DNA from: Pseudoxanthomonas winnipegensis
Lineage (GTDB): Bacteria; Pseudomonadota; Gammaproteobacteria; Xanthomonadales; Xanthomonadaceae
Assembly (NCBI RefSeq): GCF_004283755.1
Contig: NZ_SHMH01000004.1
Span: 1-64,000 of the forward strand
Direction: 5' to 3'
Length of the DNA stretch: 64,000 nucleotides
A program made the translations under genes and the position numbers. The notes below the pieces were generated by a model, which had not been told where the DNA came from, ran no database searches, and worked only from the letters and a program-made list of their open reading frames with translations. Positions 58,022 through 64,000 of the stretch are shown here, in pieces (position 1 is the stretch's first letter; each line of letters opens with the position of its first letter).

Positions 58022-58477
58022 TCAGTTGGGCTGGGCTTTCAGCTCGACCTTGGGGTCCACTTTGAGCGTATCGCCGTCCTTGACGCCGAGCTTGGCGGCC
58101 TGGCCCGCGTTGAGCTCCAGCACGTACAGCGCCGGGGCCTTGCTGGGGTAGGACGGGCAGGCGTTGCCGGCGCTGCACGGCGGCACGTCGCGCTGCTGGC
58201 CGACCAGCTTGAGGTCGTGGTCGAAGTAGAGGATGTCCAGCGGGATGTGGGTGTTCTTCATCCAGTACGACAGCGGCTGCTCGTTGTCGTGGATGAACAG
58301 CATGCCGTGGTCGGCGGCCAGCTCGTCGCGGAACATCAGCCCGCGCTGGCGCTCGCCTTCCTGATCGGCGATCTCGACCTGGTAGCGCTGTCCGGCCAGC
58401 TCCACCCAGGGCGTGCGCGCGCAGCCGGTGGTGCAGATCAGCAGGAGCGCGGCGAGCAGGACGAGGCGAAGGGACAT
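58022..58477 (-). CDS. DUF192-family exported protein
   Basis: Encodes 151 residues from ATG 58477. A signal sequence ends in a lipobox-like CTTGC, so it may be a lipoprotein. The DUF192 core has ERQRGLMFRD, MLFIHDNEQPLSYWMKNTHIPLD and the end VLELNAG. Two extra cysteines occur in PPCSAGNACPS. Function unknown. It lies 60 nt from the SirB1 start on the same strand. Confidence 0.87.
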   Translation of the reverse strand: MSLRLVLLAALLLICTTGCARTPWVELAGQRYQVEIADQEGERQRGLMFRDELAADHGMLFIHDNEQPLSYWMKNTHIPLDILYFDHDLKLVGQQRDVPPCSAGNACPSYPSKAPALYVLELNAGQAAKLGVKDGDTLKVDPKVELKAQPN

Positions 58478-58558
58478 GCGGACAGCCGTGGCGCGTTCGG
58501 GAGCGCGCACCTTCGTGCAAGGCCCGGGGCAGGTCAAGTGCGCCGCGGCCGGCGGCCG

Positions 58559-59053
58559 TCACCGCGCGTCCGGTCGCTCCGCGTCGTAGGCCTGGGCGAT
58601 GCCGGCATACTGGCCGCGCGCGCGGCGCGCCAGCGCATCGACGAGGGACGGGTCGGGCTGGCCGAAGAGCTGGCCGGCCAGCGCGGCGGCCGCGGCCTCC
58701 AGGCCGAGCGGATCGTCCGGCGTCCCGGCCCGCGCAGCGGCGTCGTACTGGCCGAAGCGCTGCTCCAGCAGCGCGGCCAGCCCCGCGTGCCCAGCGTCCC
58801 GGGTGACCCCGGTGGCCTCGGCCTGCTTGGACAGCAGCCACCACGGCGGCCGCGGCGTGGCCTGGCGCGCGGGCGGCGCGCCGCCGAGCACCCGCAGCAG
58901 CGCGAACTGCGCCAGCCAGACGCGGAACACGAACAGCTCCAGCAGGCAGGCCGGTGGATCGCCGTGCCGTTCCAGCACCTGCGCATAGGCCAGGCGGTAG
59001 TCGATCCAGCGATAGGAGGCTTCGACGGCGGCGTAGGGCGAGCTGTGGTGCAT
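58559..59053 (-). CDS. Hypothetical protein
   Basis: Encodes 164 residues from ATG 59053, preceded by AGGATG. It is mostly helical and Ala-rich, with a Trp/Tyr-rich N-terminus (YAAVEASYRWIDYRLAYAQV) and a hydrophobic CLLELFVFRVWLAQFALL stretch that may be an amphipathic or single membrane helix. No family is recognised. It is divergent from a helix-turn-helix gene. Confidence 0.65.
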   Translation of the reverse strand: MHHSSPYAAVEASYRWIDYRLAYAQVLERHGDPPACLLELFVFRVWLAQFALLRVLGGAPPARQATPRPPWWLLSKQAEATGVTRDAGHAGLAALLEQRFGQYDAAARAGTPDDPLGLEAAAAALAGQLFGQPDPSLVDALARRARGQYAGIAQAYDAERPDAR

Positions 59054-59131
59054 GCGACATCCTGTCGGTGCGGTTCCGCGCGCATCGGGGCCTGGGTGCA
59101 GCACAGGCCCGTGCCGGGCGGGGAGTCTGGC

Positions 59132-59160
59132 TTGTCTAAAGCCTAACTTTACTTTATTTG
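59132..59160 (+). promoter_or_regulatory. Candidate promoter of the helix-turn-helix gene
   Basis: TTGTCT (59132-59137) and TATTTG (59155-59160) are spaced by 17 bp inside an AT-rich stretch, about 50 nt upstream of the ATG at 59209. The match to sigma-70 boxes is moderate. Confidence 0.5.
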
Positions 59161-59208
59161 AAAGTCAGATGCGCAAGTTGCAGACTCCGGCCTCGCTACC
59201 GTCGTGGC

Positions 59209-59634
59209 ATGGATATCGCGCGCAGACGGCAAGGCTTCGCCAGCCGTTTCAACAAGGCCCTGGAGACCTCGGGTCGTTCGGGGCTCAGCGACGGCGAGCT
59301 GCTCAAGCTGTTCGGCCGTCACGGCATCGCGGTGACCACCCAGACCGTCTCCAACTGGCGCAACGGCAAGCACATGCCCCGGCTGGAGCAGATCGAGGGC
59401 CTGGCCGAGGCGCTGAACATGGACGCTGCCGAGCTGGCCTTCGACGGCAAGGGCGGCAAGCTGCGCGTGCAGGAGCCGCGTGCGGCCTGGCATGCCAACA
59501 GCCCGGAGGAGCGCACCCTGGTCGAGGGCCTGGCGCTGCTGGAGCCGGAGGAGAAGGCGCTGGTGCAGGAACTGGTGCGCGTGCTGGGCCAGCGCCACGC
59601 CGCCAAGCGCCGCGGCCGCCGCAAGCGCGCCTGA
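59209..59634 (+). CDS. Small helix-turn-helix (Cro/C1-like) regulator
   Basis: Encodes 141 residues from ATG 59209. The helix-turn-helix is in the segment LLKLFGRHGIAVTTQTVSNW followed by RNGKHMPR (about residues 29-56), with a following LEQIEGLAEALNMDAAEL. A Glu-rich helical middle and an Arg/Lys-rich end (KRRGRRKRA) complete it. It resembles C1-type repressors without a peptidase domain. Targets unknown; the divergent hypothetical gene is a candidate. Confidence 0.82.
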   Translation: MDIARRRQGFASRFNKALETSGRSGLSDGELLKLFGRHGIAVTTQTVSNWRNGKHMPRLEQIEGLAEALNMDAAELAFDGKGGKLRVQEPRAAWHANSPEERTLVEGLALLEPEEKALVQELVRVLGQRHAAKRRGRRKRA

Positions 59635-59679
59635 CGCAGCCTGGGGGAGCCACTGGCGCTTCCGATCAGTCCGCGCCCC

Positions 59680-59872
59680 CTTGTAGAGCGGAGCTCGCTC
59701 CGCTGCTTTTCGTCCGGTTCGCGGGAAAGGCCCGCAGCGTAGAGCGGAGCTTGCTCCGCTGCTCTTACGGCCGGTTCGCGGAAAAGGCCCGCAGCGTAGA
59801 GCGGAGCTCGCTCCGCTGCGCTTCGTCCGGTTCGCGGGAAAGCCCCAGCGGAGCAAGCTCCGCTCTACACGG
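59680..59872. repeat. REP-like palindromes, locus 4, three tandem plus one inverted
   Basis: GTAGAGCGGAGCTCGCTCCG units start at about 59683, 59739 and 59796 (56-57 bp period), each followed by a CGTCCGGTTCGCGGGAAAG-like spacer. An inverted unit ends at about 59870. Two units have CTCG where others have CTTG in the centre. They fill the gap between the helix-turn-helix gene and rpiA. Confidence 0.85.
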
Positions 59873-59886
59873 GGGATCGGCCTGCT

Positions 59887-60534
59887 TTACAGCACCTGCG
59901 GCGGCTCGCCGCCGACGATGACCACATCGGCGCGGCGGCGCGCGAACAGGCCGACGCTGACCACGCCGGGGATCTGGTTGAGCGCGGTCTCCATCGCCAC
60001 CGGGTCGGTGATCGACAGGTTGTGCACGTCCAGCACCACGTTGCCGTTGTCGGTGACCACCCCGTCGCGCCAGACCGGCTGGCCGCCGGTCAGGGCCAGG
60101 ATCTCGCGCGCCACCAGGCTGCGCGCCATCGGGATCACTTCCACCGGCAGCGGGAAGCGGCCCAGCACCGGCACCTGCTTGGACGGGTCGACGATGCACA
60201 CGAAGCGCGCGCTGGCCTGGGCGATGATCTTCTCGCGCGTCAGCGCCGCGCCGCCGCCCTTGATCAGGCACTTGTGCGGGTCGCACTCGTCGGCGCCGTC
60301 CACGTACAGCGACAGCGTGCCGGTGTGGTTGAGGTCCAGCACCTCGATGCCGTGCGCCTTCAGCCGCGCGGTGCTCTGCTCGGAGCTGGACACCGCGCCC
60401 TTGATGCGCGACGGGTCGCGGCCGAGCGCGTCGATGAAGTAGGCCACGGTCGAGCCGGTGCCGACACCGACGATCATGCCGTCTTCGAGGTAATCCATGG
60501 CTTTTTCGGCGGCCAGGCGCTTGGCTTCGGTCAT
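59887..60534 (-). CDS. rpiA: Ribose-5-phosphate isomerase A
   Basis: Encodes 215 residues. It interconverts ribose 5-phosphate and ribulose 5-phosphate in the pentose phosphate pathway. Substrate-binding loops are [25 protein letters not shown] and [12 protein letters not shown], with the catalytic Glu in the last. It stands alone between repeat elements. Confidence 0.95.
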   Translation of the reverse strand: MTEAKRLAAEKAMDYLEDGMIVGVGTGSTVAYFIDALGRDPSRIKGAVSSSEQSTARLKAHGIEVLDLNHTGTLSLYVDGADECDPHKCLIKGGGAALTREKIIAQASARFVCIVDPSKQVPVLGRFPLPVEVIPMARSLVAREILALTGGQPVWRDGVVTDNGNVVLDVHNLSITDPVAMETALNQIPGVVSVGLFARRRADVVIVGGEPPQVL

Positions 60535-60539
60535 GAGGG

Positions 60540-60630
60540 CAGATGTGAGTGGAGAAGAGTGAGGAGTGAGAAAAGGCAGGAGCCGAGGCGATGGGGGGCG
60601 AGCTTTCGCTCACTCCTCACTTCTCTGCGC

Positions 60631-60648
<18 letters not shown>
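60540..60648. repeat. GAGTGAG palindrome between rpiA and the EVE gene
   Basis: GTGAGTGGAGAAGAGTGAGG (from 60546) is answered by GCTCACTCCTCACTTCTCTG and CTCACTCCTGCTCC, the last of which encodes the C-terminal EQE and stop of the EVE protein on the minus strand. A long imperfect hairpin that probably terminates the EVE transcript. Confidence 0.68.
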
Positions 60649-61100
<452 letters not shown>

Positions 61101-61104
<4 letters not shown>

Positions 61105-61688
61105 CGCGGTTCCAGGAGGAGCGTGGAGGATTCGGTGCAGATCACGTCGGGACGCACGTCCCAGGCGCGCGGCGGCGGCAGGTCGGTGCGCTGGGTCTCG
61201 AAGCCCACGCCCACCAGCCACGGCGGCGGCGCGCTCGCGGTGCGCATGGCGAAGCTGCGGTCGTACCAGCCACCGCCCATGCCCAGCCGGTGGCCGCTGG
61301 CATCGAAGCCCACCAGCGGCATCACCACCAGCGCCATCTGTTCGGGTTCCAGCGCCGAGGACGGCGCCACGTCGGGTTCGGGAATGCCGAAGCGGTTGGT
61401 CACCAGCCCGTCGCCGGCGCGCCACGGCGCGAAGCGCAGCTCCTCGCCGTGCAGCACCGGCAGGCAGTAGACCAGGCCGGCGGGCAGCTTGAGCTGGAAG
61501 GCGTGCAGGCCGATCTCGCCATCGGTGGCCCAGTAGCCGGCGACGTAGCCGCGCTCGGGCAGGAACGGCAGCGCCAGCAGCCGCGCGGCCAGGGCCTCGG
61601 CGCCGGCGATGCGCGCGGCGGCGGGCAAGGCGCGGCGGCGTTCGCGCAGGCGCGCGCGCAGGGCGGGCAGGGCGTCGCTATCGCTCAT
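61101..61688 (-). CDS. fau: 5-formyltetrahydrofolate cyclo-ligase
   Basis: Encodes 195 residues. It converts 5-formyl-THF to 5,10-methenyl-THF using ATP. Signatures are VVMPLVGFDASGHRLGMGGGWYDR and the N-terminal RERRRALP. It lies immediately downstream of the 6S RNA gene, the classic ssrS-fau arrangement, and overlaps the EVE gene. Confidence 0.93.
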
Positions 61689-61740
61689 GAAAAAAGAATG
61701 CCGCGTCCTGGTGCAGGGCGCGGCATTCTAGAAGATTGAA

Positions 61741-61929
61741 GACATCCTCCGCCAATGGCGATGCGGCGAAACGACCTTGAACCCGGGGTTCAAGTGGGAC
61801 AGCTTGGGGGCCATCGGGCTTCCCGCTACAAGGCGGACTTGCGCTCCCGGCTTCCGTTGCTGCCCCGCGGTCGTCATTAAGGGACAAGGCGAATGTTTTG
61901 CACGCTGTCGATCACAGCAGAGGATGCGT
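61741..61929 (-). ncRNA. ssrS: 6S RNA
   Basis: About 189 nt on the minus strand directly upstream of fau. The 5' end GCATCCTC pairs with 3' GAGGATGT to close the long stem. The downstream CCTTGAACCCCGGGTTCAAGG segment is a hallmark of proteobacterial 6S RNAs. A -10 box TATACT lies at 61939-61934, about 5-10 nt before the inferred start. 6S RNA mimics an open promoter and sequesters sigma-70 RNA polymerase. Ends are estimates. Confidence 0.82.
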
Positions 61930-61933
61930 GGCC

Positions 61934-61939
61934 AGTATA
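61934..61939 (-). promoter_or_regulatory. -10 box of the 6S RNA gene
   Basis: TATACT on the minus strand lies just upstream of the inferred 6S start. No convincing -35 is seen at 17 bp. Confidence 0.5.
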
Positions 61940-62109
61940 GCGATGCGTCGAGGTTTGCCTAGGCCGTTCGTCGGCGCGGTTCAGTGCGCGGTGGTGGACG
62001 TGCAGCGGATGTGTGGATGACGCATGGCATCGCGCGCGCTGCGATGCAGAGGTGAATGCTGATTGCGAAGGCCTCATCGCCCCGAGAGCGGCTCCCAGTC
62101 CTGCGTGGG

Positions 62110-62300
62110 AATGACGAGGACGACAGACAGAACTGCGTCTGGCGATGGCTCACCTGTAGAGCGGAGCTTGCTCCGCTGCTCTTCGTTCCGTTCGTGGGGA
62201 AGGCCCCAGCGGAGCAAGCTCCGCTCTACAGACGGGCGGCCGCTAGATTTGAGGAGACAGTCGCTCCCACAAGAGCGGGATGGAATGACGAGGACGACAG
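62110..62300. repeat. REP-like palindrome pair, locus 5, flanked by direct repeats
   Basis: CTGTAGAGCGGAGCTTGCTC (62154) and its inverse ending at 62231 form a pair. They are bracketed by 17-bp direct copies of AATGACGAGGACGACAG at 62110-62126 and 62284-62300, each followed shortly by GAACTGCG. This occupies the middle of the 450-base gap between 6S RNA and zapA; the outer parts show nothing clear. Confidence 0.75.
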
Positions 62301-62395
62301 GCCGAACTGCGGAGGGCAGGAGCTATCACTGCGTCACCGCGCTACTGACGACTTTTTGCGATAGCTGCCATGGCTTCTCCCACCTGGCACCCGCG

Positions 62396-62692
62396 TCAGC
62401 GCGGTTCGAGCCAGCCGTCCAGGCGGCGGTGCAGGTCGGCCAGGGTGCGCGTGAGTTCGCTGTCCTGTGCGGCCTGCTGGTCGCGCAGCTGCTGCAGTTC
62501 GTGCGCCAGGTTGAGCGCGGCCAACACGGCGATGCGGTCGGCCGAGGCCATGCGGTGCGCGCCGCGCACCTCGCGCATGCGCGTGTCCAGCAGCTTGGCG
62601 GCGGCCATCAGGCTGCCGCGCTCGCCCGGCTCGACGCCGATGGTGTATTCGCGATCCAGGATATGGACGTTGACCGGCTCGCTGCTGCTCAC
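62396..62692 (-). CDS. zapA: Cell division protein ZapA
   Basis: Encodes 98 residues. ZapA bundles FtsZ filaments at the division ring. The VNVHILDREYTIGVEPGE N-terminal domain is typical, followed by a dimerising helix (ADRIAVLAALNLAHELQQL). It overlaps the preceding gene by ATGA. Location near 6S RNA and fau is common in gammaproteobacteria. Confidence 0.93.
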   Translation of the reverse strand: MSSSEPVNVHILDREYTIGVEPGERGSLMAAAKLLDTRMREVRGAHRMASADRIAVLAALNLAHELQQLRDQQAAQDSELTRTLADLHRRLDGWLEPR

Positions 62693-62910
62693 GTGTGCTG
62701 CTCCAGCGAGCGCAGGCGGGTGATCATCGCCTCCACGCGCGAACGCGCCAGTTCGTTCTTGGCCAGCAGCTGCGAGCGCTCGCTGCTCAGCTGCTCCTGC
62801 TGCACGCGCAGGCTGCGGTTTTCCTCCGTCAGCCGCTGGCAGCGCTCGCCCAGCTCCTGCAGGCGCGAGGCCAGGGCGCGCAGCTGTTCGATGGCATCGG
62901 GCGGATTCAT
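62689..62910 (-). CDS. TIGR02449-family coiled-coil protein (ZapB-like)
   Basis: Encodes 73 residues that are almost entirely coiled coil (LRALASRLQELGERCQRLTE, then RSLRVQQEQL). Family members sit next to zapA and are thought to be division-associated, by analogy with ZapB. Start is ATG 62910; the stop overlaps zapA by four bases, so the two are made together. Confidence 0.87.
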   Translation of the reverse strand: MNPPDAIEQLRALASRLQELGERCQRLTEENRSLRVQQEQLSSERSQLLAKNELARSRVEAMITRLRSLEQHT

Positions 62911-62978
62911 GCCGGCACCTTAGGCACGGGGCCGGCGGCCGGTCAAGCTGCAGGCGGGCGCGCGATGCAGGCCTGGGT

Positions 62979-64000
62979 TCAGGCGCTGGCGCGCAGGTCC
63001 GAATCGGGAGCGTAGTCGCGCAGGAATTCCAGGCACTGCAGGCGTTCCATCGCCCGGGCGACGTAGTGGCCCTGGACCTCGTCGCAGCCGCGCTGGCGCA
63101 GGAAGGCCAGCTGCGCTGCGGTCTCCACCCCCTCGGCCACCACCTTGAGCGAGAGCGACTGGGCCAGGGCGATGATGGCGCTGGTGATGGCCTCGTCCTC
63201 GAGGTTCTGGTCCAGGTCGCGCACGAAGGTCTGGTCGATCTTCAGCGTGGTCAGCGGCAGGCGCTTGAGATAGGCCAGCGAGGAATAGCCGGTGCCGAAA
63301 TCGTCGATCGCGATCGACACGCCCAGCGCGCGGCAGGCTTCCAGCACGCTGCTGCTCTGCTCGGGGTTGGCCATCAGCACGCTTTCGGTCAGTTCCAGCT
63401 CCAGCCGCGAAGGGTTGACGCCGGCCTCGGCCAGTACGCGGGCGACCACGTCGGCCAGGTCGCCGCGCTGCAGCTGCAGGGCCGAGACGTTGACCGCCAC
63501 GCTCAGATGGGTCAGGCCGGCCTCGTGCCAGGCGCGCAGGGTCTGGCAGGCCTGGCGCAGCGTCCAGATGCCGATCTCCACGATCAGGCCGCTCTCCTCG
63601 GCCAGCGGGATGAACAGGCTGGGCGAGATCTCGCCCAGTTCGCGGCTTTCCCAGCGCAGCAGCGCCTCGGTGCCGGTGATGCGCTCGCGATGCAGCGACA
63701 GGCGCGGCTGATATACCACGCGCAGTTCGTCGCGCTCCAGCGCCCGGCGCAGCGCGCTGGACAGGATGGCGCGGTGGCGGGTCTTCTCGTCCATCACCTC
63801 CGAATACACCGCCCAGGTGTGGCGGCCGGCGGCCTTGGCCTGGTACATGGCCGTGTCGGCGTGCTTGAGCAGCTCGGTCGGCACCTGGGCGTGCTCGGGG
63901 TAGAGGCTGATGCCGATCGAGGGCGAGACCGCCAGCTCCAGCCGGTCGCCGAAGGACAGCGGCTGGGTGAAGGCCTGGATGATGCGCTCGGCCACGCGCT
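62979..64000 (-). CDS. GGDEF-EAL signalling protein, C-terminal part (partial)
   Basis: Runs off the right edge; about 340 residues are present. The end of a GGDEF domain (SIGISLYPEHAQVPTELLKH, then ADTAMYQAKAAGRHTW) leads into a complete EAL domain. The EAL motif is TEALLRW. Catalytic residues lie in NVSALQL, ELTESVLM, IDDFGTGYSSL, LKIDQTFVRD and VVAEGVET, all intact, which predicts active c-di-GMP phosphodiesterase. The GGDEF active site and any sensor are outside the window. Confidence 0.92.
   Translation of the reverse strand, partial: RVAERIIQAFTQPLSFGDRLELAVSPSIGISLYPEHAQVPTELLKHADTAMYQAKAAGRHTWAVYSEVMDEKTRHRAILSSALRRALERDELRVVYQPRLSLHRERITGTEALLRWESRELGEISPSLFIPLAEESGLIVEIGIWTLRQACQTLRAWHEAGLTHLSVAVNVSALQLQRGDLADVVARVLAEAGVNPSRLELELTESVLMANPEQSSSVLEACRALGVSIAIDDFGTGYSSLAYLKRLPLTTLKIDQTFVRDLDQNLEDEAITSAIIALAQSLSLKVVAEGVETAAQLAFLRQRGCDEVQGHYVARAMERLQCLEFLRDYAPDSDLRASA

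Overview
This is a GC-rich chromosomal window from a gammaproteobacterium of the Xanthomonadaceae/Lysobacteraceae (Xanthomonas, Stenotrophomonas, Pseudoxanthomonas or a close relative; the genus cannot be fixed from the sequence). The assignment rests on a pyrophosphate-type phosphofructokinase, a K+-independent H+-pyrophosphatase, a short adenylate kinase, an Oar-like TonB-dependent receptor, a GumK-like glycosyltransferase, and the ilvC-ilvG-ilvM-leuA order. No rRNA, tRNA or CRISPR array was seen.

Layout. 0-0.4 kb: the end of an IS3-family element abuts the last ~90 codons of a tryptophan halogenase gene. 0.5-4.7 kb: a YdeP/FdhF-type molybdo-oxidoreductase converges on moeA-mobA. 4.7-8.3 kb: signalling genes (a Cache-GGDEF cyclase, a lone receiver domain and a PAS histidine kinase). 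8.3-11.2 kb: tolC, pcm and a TetR regulator. 11.3-20.3 kb (minus strand): a branched-chain amino acid superoperon, ilvL(leader)-ilvC-ilvG-ilvM-orf45-leuA-methyltransferase-leuC-orf64-leuD-leuB. Its leader peptide has a Leu/Val/Ile run followed by an attenuator, and every structural-gene junction overlaps. 20.4-28 kb: a frameshifted BCCT transporter, a secreted S9 peptidase and a large TonB receptor. 28.4-31 kb: an ion-channel-like membrane protein and an Asp/Asn-hydroxylase-like/sulfotransferase-like fusion protein. 31.4-38.2 kb: soluble and membrane pyrophosphatases, a GumK-like glycosyltransferase, a PPi-type phosphofructokinase and adk. 38.3-44.2 kb: mpl, a LON-domain protein, a DedA-PAP2-LssY protein, an SDR and glyoxalase I. 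44.8-56.7 kb: an envelope region (GT39-like protein, GT4, O-antigen ligase, two lipid A-type acyltransferases, a secreted glycosidase, waaA), plus argD. 57-64 kb: housekeeping genes (SirB1, DUF192, rpiA, EVE, fau, 6S RNA, zapA and its partner) and the end of a GGDEF-EAL protein.

How genes work together. The ilv-leu operon takes acetolactate formation through to the leucine precursor under one candidate attenuator that senses Leu, Val and Ile. Two pyrophosphatases and a PPi-type phosphofructokinase within 7 kb suggest a cell that uses PPi as an energy currency. WaaA, the acyltransferases, the O-antigen ligase and the GT4 enzyme build lipopolysaccharide.

The intergenic space is rich in repeats. 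There are GTAGAGCGGAG REP-like palindromes (only from 46.7 kb onward), a composite GC-rich module at 22, 31 and 44 kb, a ~100-bp palindromic element in two opposite copies, and GAGTGAG palindromes that abut or overlap stop codons. Start codons were chosen from Shine-Dalgarno sequences, family alignment from memory and overlap with neighbours. No database search was run.
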